Positions 25,296 through 34,374 of a stretch of 64,000 nt of DNA are shown here, piece after piece; position 1 is the stretch's first letter; every line of letters starts with the position of its first letter. The stretch lies in the NCBI RefSeq assembly GCF_900182705.1, contig NZ_FXTP01000006.1, positions 62,001-126,000 of the forward strand, read 5' to 3'. Source of the stretch: Gracilimonas mengyeensis. GTDB lineage: Bacteria; Bacteroidota; Rhodothermia; Balneolales; Balneolaceae. The notes beneath the pieces were generated by a model that made no database searches, was not told where the DNA came from, and saw only the letters and a list, made by a program, of their open reading frames with translations. A program made the position numbers and the translations under genes.

Positions 25296-26792
25296 TCAAT
25301 CAAACACATGCTCTTCATAACTTTGCCACCATTCCGGGATAACCACTTTGGGTTTTCGGCAGATATATAGCGGAATGCCGTTTTCTTCCCCAATGGCATA
25401 TTTGTGGGTGATGATTTTGACCAGCTCCACTTCTTCAAAAACGTGATGTACGGCCTCCGGCTCATTCCCCAGGCTGATCCACACCTCGGCATCGGCATTG
25501 CCATAGCCCCACAGCCAAAAACTACCATGCCGGCTGATGGGGTCCGGTAGACCATATTTATCACCCAAAATTTTAATGGCCCCAGCTTCCCCGTAATTTT
25601 CTGCCCAGATGACCGCATTTTCCTGCTCTTGCGGGCTAAGCGATCGATACACGCTATCCACCAGTGCCACCTGTTCTTCCCAGCCAAACATATCGGCATA
25701 ATCACCGGTGAGCTCAACCCGGCCATCTTCATTTTCTTCAAGATCCATGTAAGCAATGTGTTTTTCGATAGGCAGAATCGGGATGGCTTCGGGGACGAAA
25801 GGAATTATGGGGAGTAGTATCACAGCTGCGACTACGTAGTTTAGTTTGGGTCGATTTTGGAACCAGTGCTCAATTTGAACGGCTCCGGCCGCAAACATCA
25901 CCGGGTAGGCCGCAAAGAAATAATAGGCCTTGGATTTCAAAATCCACATCGTAGCAAAAATCACTAAAAAGGCGATGCCTGCGCTCCGGTATTTTTTTAG
26001 GTGCTGAGTAAATATCACCCCATATAGACCAATCAAACTGACGACTAGCGTAAAGGGAAGCTCCAGCTGGGCGAGTCCAAATTCGAAGGGATCTATGCCG
26101 GACAACTGTTTTTGATTCAGGGATTCCATGTGCAGGAAAAAGGGCATGTCGTGCTGAATTTGCCACAGCAGGTTGGGCAAGAATACGAGAAAAGCGATCA
26201 CACCGGAGACATACAGCCAGATTGATTTATAAAGCCTCCCACGCTCATAAAACATCAACCCAATAGCAATGCCAAAGCCCCAGACCAGCATGGTGTATTT
26301 ATTGAGAAGGCCAAGCCCGGCCACTAATCCCAGGAGTAACAAGTGCTCTTTTTTTTCTGTGTTGATGAATTTGATAAGCAGGTAGAAACCGAGGGTCCAA
26401 AAGAACTGATCAAAGGCTACGGGCTGAAATAACAGGTGATTACGAAAGAAGGGAATGAATGCAAGCGTACAAATCCCAGCCAGGAAGACGGCTTTATTTT
26501 TGCCACCCATTTCTTTTGCCATCAAACAGCAGAGGATGAGAATGCCCAGTCCCGCCAGGGTGGGAAAGAGGCGCATGCCCATGAGAGAATAATCAAAGAG
26601 CAGGCAGGAGAGTTTTCCAATCCAGGCAATGAGTGGCGGAAACTCAAAATAACCCCAGGCCAGATGCTCGCTTACGGAAAGGTGGAGCAGCTCATCACGG
26701 TGAAAACCATAATTTTGATTGCCAAACCAGTGAATGGTGAGTTTTATAAATCCAAGTGCCGCTATGATGGGCAAAACTTTTTTTGATTGCAT
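25296..26792 (-). CDS. ArnT/PMT-like glycosyltransferase (GT-C, family 39)
   Basis: A 498-residue integral membrane glycosyltransferase. It opens with a transmembrane helix and the loop motif GFHRDELLHLSVSEHLAWGYFEFPPLIAW, in which the acidic RDE is the catalytic-loop signature of dolichyl-phosphate-mannose/ArnT enzymes. About ten further hydrophobic segments follow to residue 340, then a soluble C-terminal periplasmic domain (about 345-498). Such enzymes transfer a sugar from a lipid carrier to protein or lipid in the periplasm. Acceptor and sugar are unknown. It is monocistronic on the minus strand. Confidence 0.85.
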   Translation of the reverse strand: MQSKKVLPIIAALGFIKLTIHWFGNQNYGFHRDELLHLSVSEHLAWGYFEFPPLIAWIGKLSCLLFDYSLMGMRLFPTLAGLGILILCCLMAKEMGGKNKAVFLAGICTLAFIPFFRNHLLFQPVAFDQFFWTLGFYLLIKFINTEKKEHLLLLGLVAGLGLLNKYTMLVWGFGIAIGLMFYERGRLYKSIWLYVSGVIAFLVFLPNLLWQIQHDMPFFLHMESLNQKQLSGIDPFEFGLAQLELPFTLVVSLIGLYGVIFTQHLKKYRSAGIAFLVIFATMWILKSKAYYFFAAYPVMFAAGAVQIEHWFQNRPKLNYVVAAVILLPIIPFVPEAIPILPIEKHIAYMDLEENEDGRVELTGDYADMFGWEEQVALVDSVYRSLSPQEQENAVIWAENYGEAGAIKILGDKYGLPDPISRHGSFWLWGYGNADAEVWISLGNEPEAVHHVFEEVELVKIITHKYAIGEENGIPLYICRKPKVVIPEWWQSYEEHVFD

Positions 26793-27010
26793 GGCACGCC
26801 TTAACGAAAAGAGTAGCTTGGGGTTTCACATCTGTTGGGTTCAGAATATCTGCAATTCAGAAACAACTTCGGTGCTAATTGTTTTAATACTGTCATAAAT
26901 AAATCCTAATGCAGGATCGTGTTAAAAATCAGGTTCTTGCCTTGCACATGCTCCGTATTCCTGTTAACCTTTCTTCCAAAATCAAAAGAGTACAAACACA
27001 ACGATACATT

Positions 27011-28096
27011 ATGGTTTATGCAGTAATAATGGCCGGGGGATCCGGTACGAGGTTTTGGCCCAAAAGCACCAAAAAGCTTCCCAAGCAATTTCTTTCACTT
27101 TTTGGGGAAGGCACGATGATTCAGAATACGGTCCATCGGATTGAGGAGTTGATTCCGCAAGAACGCACGCTGGTGATTACCAATGACAATTACACAGACA
27201 TCGTGAAGGAACAGCTTCCCGGTGTGCCCGACCAAAATATTGTGGGTGAACCGGTGGCGAAAAATACCGCGCCCTGTGTAGCCATTGCGGCGCAAATGCT
27301 GCACAAGAAAGATCCGGAAGCAGTGATGGTGGTGTTGCCGGCTGATCATCACATTACCAATCCCGAGGCTTTTAATGAGATTTTGAAATCGGCCATCGAG
27401 AAAGCCAAGAGCGGCAAAAATTTGGTAACTATTGGAATCAACCCGGACCGGCCGGAAACGGGCTACGGCTATATCCACGCCGATGATGCCTTGAAAGAAA
27501 GTTATAACGGGCACGAGGTACATCCCGTCAAAGCGTTCAAAGAAAAACCAGACCTGGAGACGGCAAAGGAATTTGTAGCTTCAGGCGATTATTTTTGGAA
27601 CAGCGGGATGTTCATCTGGTCGGCCGACACCATTTTGCAGGAGTTTGAGGCACATCTACCCAAAATGTACGAGCAGGTGCAGGAAAGCCGTTCCGGTTTG
27701 TATGAGGAGAATCATGAGGAAGCCATCAACACCTTTTACCATGCTTGCGAGTCGGTGTCTATTGATTACGGCATTATGGAAGATGCCAAAGAGGTGTTTG
27801 TAGTACCCGGCGAATTTGGCTGGAATGATGTGGGCAGTTGGACCGCCGCTTACGAGCTGGCTGATAAAACAAAGGACGGTCATGTGGTAAATGCAGATCA
27901 AGCCACGTTTAGCGAATCAAAGAATGTGTACGTCTCTTCTGATTCCGGTAAGATGATATCTGTGGTTGGTCTTGAGGATGTGGCCGTGGTGGAAACCGAT
28001 GATGCCATCCTGGTGTGTAAGCTCGACAAAGCCCAGAACGTGAAGGATATCGTTCAGCAGCTGAAAGACAAGGAAGAGTTTAGAAAGTTTTTGTAG
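27011..28096 (+). CDS. manC: Mannose-1-phosphate guanylyltransferase
   Basis: A 361-residue sugar nucleotidyltransferase that makes GDP-mannose from GTP and mannose-1-phosphate. The signature YAVIMAGGSGTRFWPKSTKKLPKQFL opens the protein. FVEKPxxE-type sequence is FKEKPDLETAKEF, with DYFWNSGMFIW and SIDYGIMEDAKEVFVVPGEFGWNDVGSW downstream. It lacks the C-terminal isomerase domain of bifunctional enzymes. The ATG at 27011 is used because family members begin just before AVIMAGG; upstream codons to 26909 do not fit. GDP-mannose would feed polysaccharide synthesis, consistent with the flippase and glycosyltransferase in the window. Confidence 0.93.
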   Translation: MVYAVIMAGGSGTRFWPKSTKKLPKQFLSLFGEGTMIQNTVHRIEELIPQERTLVITNDNYTDIVKEQLPGVPDQNIVGEPVAKNTAPCVAIAAQMLHKKDPEAVMVVLPADHHITNPEAFNEILKSAIEKAKSGKNLVTIGINPDRPETGYGYIHADDALKESYNGHEVHPVKAFKEKPDLETAKEFVASGDYFWNSGMFIWSADTILQEFEAHLPKMYEQVQESRSGLYEENHEEAINTFYHACESVSIDYGIMEDAKEVFVVPGEFGWNDVGSWTAAYELADKTKDGHVVNADQATFSESKNVYVSSDSGKMISVVGLEDVAVVETDDAILVCKLDKAQNVKDIVQQLKDKEEFRKFL

Positions 28097-28120
28097 GCCT
28101 TGATAAACTTCAGTTTCCTT

Positions 28121-28196
28121 TGCCTGCACCATCACCCGGCTCATTTTTGGAGGACATTTTGAGCTTTTGAGACTGAGCCGAATGATGGGGCAGAGG
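28121..28196. repeat. Long imperfect hairpin between convergent genes
   Basis: TGCCTGCACCATCACCCGGC TCA (28121-28143) pairs with 28174-28196 over 23 positions with about four mismatches, around a 30-nt loop. It lies between the convergent ends of manC and the MBL gene and may serve as a shared terminator-like structure, although no T-tract follows directly. Confidence 0.65.
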
Positions 28197-28260
28197 TATT
28201 GAATCCATTTCAAGAACTTTGGCTAAAACGAATCCTTAATCTGTAATTTTTAATCTTGAA

Positions 28261-29019
28261 TTATATTTCAATGATTTGTTGATCATACGCCAGACGGATA
28301 TGATCAGGGAGTTTCTGATTGGTGGGTTCGTGATCCACGTAGCTGTTCATGTGAATGAGATAGGCCTTTGGAATATCCAACTCTTCGATGATTTCTACAG
28401 CTTCCGGGATGGTGAGGTGGGTAGGATGTTCCGGCGCCCAACGGAGAGCACTCAGGGCAATGACTTTAGCTCCTTTGATAAGCTCTTTTGTTTTTTTGGG
28501 GATGTATTTCACATCCGTCAGGTACACGAAGTCATCGATCCGGTAACCCAGAATTTCCAGTTCACCGTGTAGCACGGGTAATGGGGTTACTTTAACATCT
28601 CCAATAGAAAAGGGAGCGGTTGCAACATGTAAATCCAGGGAAGTAGCACCGGGATAGCGGTTATCTCCAAATAGATAATCAAACCTTTTTTTGATGGAGG
28701 TAATACATTCTTCGTTTGCGTGAGCGGGAATAGGTTCCTCATTGAGATAGGAAAATATCCGGAGATCGTCGATACCCGAGATATGGTCCATATGTTGATG
28801 AGTGATCAGCACATGATCGATATGCTGAATCTTGGCCCGGATGCTTTGGATACGAAATTCCGGCCCTGCATCCACCAAAATTGATTTTTCCGGCGTTTGC
28901 ACCCATACCGAACAGCGAGTACGTTCGTTTCGGGGGTCGTGTATGAGGTTTTCACGCCTAAAGCCCCCGGCTACAGGAACGCCCATGGATGTACCGGTTC
29001 CTAAAAAAGTAATATTCAT
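28261..29019 (-). CDS. MBL-fold phosphodiesterase (PhnP/RNase Z-like)
   Basis: A 252-residue metallo-beta-lactamase-fold enzyme. It begins MNITFLGTGTSMGVPVAGG, the RNase Z/PhnP start. Metal residues: DAGPEF, THQHMDH (HxHxDH), PVLHGELEILGY, VYLTDVKYIP and YLIHMNSYVDHE. These enzymes hydrolyse cyclic phosphodiesters or nucleic acid; it is shorter than tRNase Z and closer to PhnP. It is the third gene of a coupled minus-strand operon, with its ATG overlapping the previous stop by 4 nt. Known bacterial members near unknown small proteins, as here, are uncharacterised. Confidence 0.85.
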   Translation of the reverse strand: MNITFLGTGTSMGVPVAGGFRRENLIHDPRNERTRCSVWVQTPEKSILVDAGPEFRIQSIRAKIQHIDHVLITHQHMDHISGIDDLRIFSYLNEEPIPAHANEECITSIKKRFDYLFGDNRYPGATSLDLHVATAPFSIGDVKVTPLPVLHGELEILGYRIDDFVYLTDVKYIPKKTKELIKGAKVIALSALRWAPEHPTHLTIPEAVEIIEELDIPKAYLIHMNSYVDHEPTNQKLPDHIRLAYDQQIIEI

Positions 29020-29315
29020 TCTAACTCAAAATCTTCCGGGCTTTCCTCGGGCGTCACAGCCAGCTGATCCCACAGTTCTTCCAGCCGTTTACGTACGGCC
29101 GGTTTAATATACACGCCTGCCAGGTCAATTTGGCTTAAAACTCTGCCCATAGTACCAAGCTGCGATTCTATCGGTTTATTCTTGTTTACCACTACCAGTT
29201 TATTTCCCTCCATAATGCATTCATCTCCCCGGAACGAACCACGTTCTTTGCGCAGGGAGTAGCCTGCCTGTTCAAGGATTTGCTCCATCTCTAAAAGGAA
29301 TTTTTCTGGTTTCAC
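29016..29315 (-). CDS. Small conserved-looking cytoplasmic protein
   Basis: A 99-residue soluble protein: KFLLEMEQILEQAGYSLRKERGSFRGDECIMEGNKLVVVNKNKP. The pattern GSFRGDECIMEGNKLVVVNKNKPIE suggests a compact alpha/beta domain. It overlaps its neighbours by 4 nt on both sides, so it is clearly translated as part of the operon 30040-28261. I know similar small proteins as hypothetical in this phylum; no function can be stated. Confidence 0.75.
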   Translation of the reverse strand: MKPEKFLLEMEQILEQAGYSLRKERGSFRGDECIMEGNKLVVVNKNKPIESQLGTMGRVLSQIDLAGVYIKPAVRKRLEELWDQLAVTPEESPEDFELE

Positions 29316-30040
29316 AGTGATATACCGAGTGTTATAGTGTGTCCGGTAAAATCGTAATCTAAATCTTCCCCATCAATGTTATATGAATCAAAATCATAAT
29401 TATAGCCTAAGCTTACATTTCGGCCAAAAATAAGGTTTAGGAAATTGACGCGGGCTTCGCCGGTGAGGGAAAATACACTACCGCCAAACAATCCGCCCCG
29501 GGCCGTACTAAAGCCATAGTGTGGCATAAAGTTGGCAGTAATAGAAAACCGTTGTGGAACATATACGCTCAAGATACCCCCGCCGCCAATGCTTAAATTG
29601 GTTTGTGAGAAATTGTCATTGATATCATCTCGGTTAACATTAGTGAGCTTACTGCCTAATTGAATAGGGAAGCCGGCTGCAAAGCGGGGTTCACGTATTA
29701 GGAAAAAGGCATTGCTGAAATTTAGATTGAGGTCAAAATATTTTACATCATCAATACCTGTAGCGTTGTTGCCGAGTGAGGCGCTTAAACTGAAACCACC
29801 GGATTCAAAACCTAAGTGTGCCGCTGTTCCTGTAAAAGCAAAACGATCGGCAGGGATTCCTGAGGTAGTGGAAGCATTTCCCTGGTAGGCAAAATCGATG
29901 ATGCGCACTCCACCTCGCACATAAGGAGAAAATGGATTGGCTTGCCTCCGGTTTTCATCATCTACCGAGAACATCTGGGCATGAACTTCCGCGGGAAGAA
30001 TAAAAATGAATGAGAGTATGGAAAGAATAATTATTTTCAT
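29312..30040 (-). CDS. Outer-membrane beta-barrel protein
   Basis: A 242-residue secreted protein with a signal peptide (cleavage after VHAQ, residue 22). The mature part alternates short hydrophobic strands with turns (GFESGGFSLSASLGNN, KYFDLNLNFSNAFFLI, FSITANFMPHYGFS, FSLTGEARVNFLNL, GHTITLGISL), and the C-terminus is a typical last barrel strand. Probably a small 8- to 10-stranded porin-like protein. First gene of the three-gene operon. It is divergent from the glutathione peroxidase with 61 nt between the two starts. Confidence 0.8.
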   Translation of the reverse strand: MKIIILSILSFIFILPAEVHAQMFSVDDENRRQANPFSPYVRGGVRIIDFAYQGNASTTSGIPADRFAFTGTAAHLGFESGGFSLSASLGNNATGIDDVKYFDLNLNFSNAFFLIREPRFAAGFPIQLGSKLTNVNRDDINDNFSQTNLSIGGGGILSVYVPQRFSITANFMPHYGFSTARGGLFGGSVFSLTGEARVNFLNLIFGRNVSLGYNYDFDSYNIDGEDLDYDFTGHTITLGISL

Positions 30041-30101
30041 GGGAATGATATTTATACAACAATCAGTTTACACACTAACGAGCGAAGAAAAAAATAGTAC
30101 T

Positions 30102-30650
30102 ATGAAACTTATAATCACACTGATTTCTTTAATGGCTGCTATGGGTATGATCTCACAAAGTGAAACACTATACGATTTTGAAGTCGAAAATATTGACGGT
30201 GAACCCGTTACTTTAGAAGCTTATAAAGGCAACGTAATACTTGTGGTTAACGTTGCCTCAAAATGTGGATATACCCCGCAATATGACGGATTGCAAGCTA
30301 TTTATGAAAAATATAAAGATGATGGCTTAGTGGTTTTGGGATTTCCTGCCAATAATTTTAATAATCAAGAGCCTGGTTCGGACGAAGACATTAAACAATT
30401 CTGTCGTTTAAACTATGGTGTTGAGTTTCCTATGTTTTCAAAAGTCTCGGTGAAAGGGGATGATCAGGCTCCTCTGTTTAGTTATTTGACTTCTCAGCCA
30501 AATCCAGATTTTGAAGGAGAAATAAAATGGAATTTCGAGAAATTTTTGATCGATAAAAATGGTTCTTTAGAACGAAGGTTCCGAAGTCAGGTAGAACCAG
30601 AAAGTGAAGAACTTATTTCTGCAATCGAAGCGGAACTGAAGAAAGATTAA
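30102..30650 (+). CDS. Glutathione peroxidase family protein, exported
   Basis: A 182-residue thiol peroxidase with an N-terminal signal-like segment (1-19). The catalytic site is VASKCGYTPQY (peroxidatic Cys55), with LGFPANNFNNQEPG and KWNFEKFLID supplying the Gln/Trp/Asn residues of the family. It reduces peroxides, probably in the periplasm, using thioredoxin-like donors because only one conserved Cys is obvious. The ATG at 30102 is used; a longer frame to 30006 runs into the divergent gene. A strong terminator follows at 30690. Confidence 0.9.
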   Translation: MKLIITLISLMAAMGMISQSETLYDFEVENIDGEPVTLEAYKGNVILVVNVASKCGYTPQYDGLQAIYEKYKDDGLVVLGFPANNFNNQEPGSDEDIKQFCRLNYGVEFPMFSKVSVKGDDQAPLFSYLTSQPNPDFEGEIKWNFEKFLIDKNGSLERRFRSQVEPESEELISAIEAELKKD

Positions 30651-30689
30651 AACGTACGTTTAAAGCGTTTAAATTTACCATCCCGATAA

Positions 30690-30726
30690 GAGGATTGCGA
30701 TTGAGTTCGCAATCCTCATTTTTTTG
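30690..30726 (+). terminator. Terminator after the glutathione peroxidase gene
   Basis: The stem GAGGATTGCGA/TCGCAATCCTC (30690-30700, 30707-30717; 11 bp) with a short loop is followed by ATTTTTTTGG. Confidence 0.88.
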
Positions 30727-30746
30727 GAATTAATTTCGGAAAAAGC

Positions 30747-30778
30747 TTGACATCCTTTCGGAATCGTCTGTATATTTG
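30747..30778 (+). promoter_or_regulatory. Promoter of tRNA-Asp
   Basis: TTGACA (30747-30752), an 18-nt spacer, then TATATTTG (30771-30778), 16 nt before the tRNA. It combines a classical -35 with the TAnnTTTG -7 box of Bacteroidota. Confidence 0.75.
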
Positions 30779-30794
30779 ATGCTCTCGAAAACAA

Positions 30795-30868
30795 GGTCCG
30801 GTAGTTCAGTTGGTTAGAACGCCTGCCTGTCACGCAGGAGGTCGAGGGTTCGAGTCCCTTCCGGATCG
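30795..30868 (+). tRNA. tRNA-Asp (GTC)
   Basis: A 74-nt cloverleaf. Acceptor GGTCCGG pairs with CCGGATC with one G-U pair. D-arm GTTCAGTTGGTTAGAAC; anticodon stem CCTGC/GCAGG with anticodon GTC at 30829-30831; T-arm GAGGGTTCGAGTCCCTT. The discriminator is G and the CCA end is not encoded (CA follows). Confidence 0.97.
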
Positions 30869-30876
30869 CACATATT

Positions 30877-30912
30877 AAGCCGCTAATTCTCAAAGAGTTA
30901 GCGGCTTTTTTA
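30877..30912 (+). terminator. Terminator after tRNA-Asp
   Basis: Stem AAGCCGCTAA/TTAGCGGCTT (30877-30886, 30898-30907) followed by TTTTTA. Confidence 0.88.
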
Positions 30913-31024
30913 TTGGCTCAGTTTTTTTCTTTTGCAGATTTTGGGACAAGGATGGGACAAGACTTTTGTTTGTACCTGAGAATGATACAGAAGGGTAGAT
31001 TAACTTTTCGTGCGCATCTGAGGT

Positions 31025-32182
31025 TTATTCGGTAATGAATTCATTTTTGCATGAGGAAGGAGCACTCACCGGATTACAACGCCCCGGATTATTGGTGCCG
31101 GGAAGTCGCACTATATAGGTAGAGTCAAAAGGACTGGCCTCGGGGTAGTCGGTGCTGATGTAATGGGCTCCACTTTGTAAAGCAAGGTCACGGCGTGTAG
31201 TATCCCCTGAACGGGCTTCCTGAGTTGGTATGTCCGCTCGGGTACGAATGATGTAGCCTTTTTCCACATACTCTTTTATCTCTTCCCCTTGTTCTGGTAC
31301 ATCGTTCATTTTAATAAAGCCTGCAGTTGATTCACCCGGATAGGAGCTCACAAAGGCAGCTCGATTCTGCAAAACTTCATTTCCTGCTAAATATAGATTT
31401 CGAACTTCGTTCGTGTTGTCCAAAGCGAATATAACTTTTCCCCGACTTTGCTCAAGAGACGGCCAGCCGTTTGTGAGAATGGCTTCTTCGAGAGTATCAT
31501 AATTGCCCCGCACATCATCAGGGGTGATTGCATGATCTTTCTCAAAAACCGACCAGATTTCATCATCTACTCCTTTTACTAACTCCTCATTAAGATCCAG
31601 TGCCTTTGTAAAAGTGAAAGAACCTCGGGGGGAGGGGGTACCTTGTTTAACTTCCAGCATAATCATGATGGGAAGGTGTTTCGGGTTTTGTACTGACCAG
31701 TCTTTGATTTCCTGCAAACAGTCAACCAATGTTAAACAGGTGCTTCGGTAATCAATATCTTGTATATGAATCACCTTAAAACCAGGTTTTTGCATTTCAG
31801 TACGACCCAGGTATTCTCCATCACCAATTAATTGCGCTCCTTTAGGATTTGCGAATAGGCCACCGGCAGTATCTGCATAAATATCCAATTCAAATTTACG
31901 TATACCCAGGTTTTCAAGTTGATAGGATAATGGGCGATGTTCGTATTCTAATCCGGTAGACCATCCGGGGGTTTCTCTGTTAATTTTCTGTATGAGTGAA
32001 TCGGATGGTTTTAGCTTATAACTGTTGTGGGTGCCTAATACCTGTATTTGATTTAACCGGAGACACTGATCGGCGTTGTCTGCTTTAATATTCTCACAAT
32101 TTGGTTCAATTTTGGAGGATTTTAGTTTGTCGCAGCTGAATGTTAACAAAAGGGGTATCAGAAATAAAAGAGAATACTTCAT
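31025..32182 (-). CDS. Phosphoinositide phospholipase C-like lipoprotein
   Basis: A 385-residue predicted lipoprotein (lipobox LLTFSC, Cys17). The mature protein matches the Ca2+-dependent phosphatidylinositol-specific phospholipase C1-like family: QIQVLGTHNSYKLKPSD at the start (catalytic His in GTHNSY), EYEHRPLSYQLENLGIRKFELDIYAD, FKVIHIQDIDYRS, LPIMIMLEVKQ and AHYISTDYPEASPF. Such enzymes are TIM-barrel phosphodiesterases. The substrate in bacteria may be a lipid or phosphodiester from the environment. Monocistronic; the 290-nt region upstream is shared with mnmG. Confidence 0.85.
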   Translation of the reverse strand: MKYSLLFLIPLLLTFSCDKLKSSKIEPNCENIKADNADQCLRLNQIQVLGTHNSYKLKPSDSLIQKINRETPGWSTGLEYEHRPLSYQLENLGIRKFELDIYADTAGGLFANPKGAQLIGDGEYLGRTEMQKPGFKVIHIQDIDYRSTCLTLVDCLQEIKDWSVQNPKHLPIMIMLEVKQGTPSPRGSFTFTKALDLNEELVKGVDDEIWSVFEKDHAITPDDVRGNYDTLEEAILTNGWPSLEQSRGKVIFALDNTNEVRNLYLAGNEVLQNRAAFVSSYPGESTAGFIKMNDVPEQGEEIKEYVEKGYIIRTRADIPTQEARSGDTTRRDLALQSGAHYISTDYPEASPFDSTYIVRLPGTNNPGRCNPVSAPSSCKNEFITE

Positions 32183-32398
32183 ATGATTGATTTAAAAGAG
32201 ATGTAATTAGCATTCCTAAATAATGAATGCCTTGTAAACACAGTATTACCTTTAAAATAAGTTTGCTATAGGTTTTATTTTATATAAACAATTGATTGTG
32301 TTGTGTTTATGTTGTAAAAGTACATTTCTTTTCTAAGGTATTTTGTCTTTTGACTAAAGGGTATCTGCTTAAGACTTGTATAAGAGTATACTATTAGC

Positions 32399-32426
32399 TT
32401 GGGGATTGAATTATTTGTTATCTTTC
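32399..32426 (+). promoter_or_regulatory. Candidate promoter of mnmG
   Basis: TTG (32399-32401) and TATCTTTC (32419-32426) are separated by 17 nt, 46 nt before the start codon. The -7 box differs from TAnnTTTG at the last base. Confidence 0.4.
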
Positions 32427-32472
32427 ATGCTTGCATTCTAATCAACGAATCCTATAAACAGAACAGAGAGTA

Positions 32473-34359
32473 ATGTCGGTATTACATCCTCAATATGATG
32501 TTATTGTAGTAGGCGCAGGCCACGCCGGAAGTGAAGCCGCGGGTGCTGCAGCACAGATGGGAGCTAAAACCCTTTTAATTACTATGAACCTTGAAGCCAT
32601 TGCAAAAATGTCTTGCAACCCGGCTATGGGGGGAGTGGCTAAAGGACAGTTAGTGCGCGAAATCGATGCTTTGGGCGGATTATCCGGAATTGTCAGTGAT
32701 CAAACTGGTGTTCAATTCCGAATGCTTAACCTGAGTAAAGGCCCGGCAATGTGGAGTCCTCGTTGTCAAAGCGACCGTATGTTATATTCCCAGAAAATGC
32801 GGGAACAGCTAGAACAGAAAGAGAATCTTTATTTCCGGCAAGATAATGTAGTGGACCTGATCTCGGAAGACGACGACAAGATTAAAGGCGTGGTCACCCA
32901 AACAGGGCAAAAGTTTTATTCCAAATCTGTTGTTCTAACTACCGGTACTTTTGGGAATGGGTTGATTCACATCGGAGAAACGAATTATGGAGGAGGGCGT
33001 TCAGGAGAAAGAGCCTCTATTGGTATCTCTGCGGCATTGGAAAAATTGGGTTTCGAAGTAGGTCGTTTGAAAACAGGTACTCCTCCAAGGGTAGATGGCC
33101 GTACCGTTGATTACAGTCAGCTTGAAGAACAATTTGGTGACGAAGATCCCTCTGGCTTTTCTTTCACGACAAACCAATTGCCCTCTCTGCAGGAGCAACT
33201 TTCTTGCTGGATTGGATATACCAATGAAGAAGTGCATGATATGCTACGCACCGGCTTTGACCGAAGTCCGATGTTTAATGGCCGGATAAAGTCAATAGGC
33301 CCCCGTTACTGCCCAAGTATTGAGGATAAAATCAATCGATTTGCTGATAAGGATCGACATCAGTTATTTCTGGAGCCGGAGGGATGGAACACCTATGAGA
33401 TGTATTTGAATGGATTTTCAACTTCCTTACCAGAGGATGTTCAATATAAAGCACTGCGAACTATTCCTGGCTTTGAAGAAGTAATTATGATTCGTCCTGG
33501 TTATGCGATTGAATATGATTACTTCCCACCACATCAAATTAAGCGCACTTTGGAGACCAAAAGAGTCAATGGTTTATTCTTTGCAGGACAAATCAATGGT
33601 ACTACCGGGTATGAGGAAGCTGCTTGCCAGGGACTTATGGCAGGAATTAATGCAGCTCTTTCTGTACAGGAGAAGGAACCTTTAGTTCTCCAGCGATCTG
33701 AGGCATACATCGGTGTATTGATTGATGACCTCATTAATAAGGGTACAGAGGAGCCTTACCGTATGTTCACTTCCCGGGCTGAGCACCGGATTCTTTTACG
33801 TCAGGATAATGCGGACCTTCGCTTAACAGAAATAGGCTATAAGTTGGGGCTTGCCAGTGAAGAGCGTTATGAGCAGATGAAGCAAAAACGCAAAGAAATA
33901 GATCAACTGGATGATTTAATTAAAGATTATACGGTTCGGCCGGAACAAATGGACCCAATGCTTGAAGCCAAAGATAGCTCAACCATGAGTCAGCCTATGA
34001 AGGCAGAAAAGATCCTATTACGGCCAGAAGTATCTTTAGATGATATGCTTAAAGCTGATTCTGAACTTTCTGAAAAAGTACATGAAATTACCACTGACAA
34101 GAAGGCTTTAGAACAGGTGGAAATTCAAATTAAGTATGCCGGGTATATTGAGAAAGAGTTTGAGATGGTTAAAGAAATGGAAAAACAAGAGAATATGATC
34201 ATTCCAGAGCAAATTGAGTACTCACATATTAAGAGTTTATCCACAGAAGGCACGCAGAAACTTGATAAAATCCGGCCAGAAACGATTGGTCAGGCAAGCA
34301 GGATAAGTGGGGTTTCTGCCAGCGACCTCTCTGTACTAATGGTATACCTGAAAAACTAA
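32473..34359 (+). CDS. mnmG: tRNA uridine-5-carboxymethylaminomethyl modification enzyme MnmG (GidA)
   Basis: A 628-residue FAD-dependent enzyme. With MnmE it installs the cmnm5 group at wobble uridine 34 of certain tRNAs. The FAD-binding motif is [19 protein letters not shown] at residues 13-31. Conserved blocks: [98 protein letters not shown] and [21 protein letters not shown]. Normal family length. rsmG follows after 15 nt, the common gidA-gidB order. Confidence 0.97.
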   Translation: MSVLHPQYDVIVVGAGHAGSEAAGAAAQMGAKTLLITMNLEAIAKMSCNPAMGGVAKGQLVREIDALGGLSGIVSDQTGVQFRMLNLSKGPAMWSPRCQSDRMLYSQKMREQLEQKENLYFRQDNVVDLISEDDDKIKGVVTQTGQKFYSKSVVLTTGTFGNGLIHIGETNYGGGRSGERASIGISAALEKLGFEVGRLKTGTPPRVDGRTVDYSQLEEQFGDEDPSGFSFTTNQLPSLQEQLSCWIGYTNEEVHDMLRTGFDRSPMFNGRIKSIGPRYCPSIEDKINRFADKDRHQLFLEPEGWNTYEMYLNGFSTSLPEDVQYKALRTIPGFEEVIMIRPGYAIEYDYFPPHQIKRTLETKRVNGLFFAGQINGTTGYEEAACQGLMAGINAALSVQEKEPLVLQRSEAYIGVLIDDLINKGTEEPYRMFTSRAEHRILLRQDNADLRLTEIGYKLGLASEERYEQMKQKRKEIDQLDDLIKDYTVRPEQMDPMLEAKDSSTMSQPMKAEKILLRPEVSLDDMLKADSELSEKVHEITTDKKALEQVEIQIKYAGYIEKEFEMVKEMEKQENMIIPEQIEYSHIKSLSTEGTQKLDKIRPETIGQASRISGVSASDLSVLMVYLKN

Positions 34360-34374
34360 ACCTTTCTAAATGGA

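Noticed and set aside
30675-30893. Minus-strand frame over the tRNA-Asp gene
   Set aside because: It is the antisense of a tRNA and encodes the well-known false peptide RKGLEPSTSCVTG type seen opposite tRNA genes.
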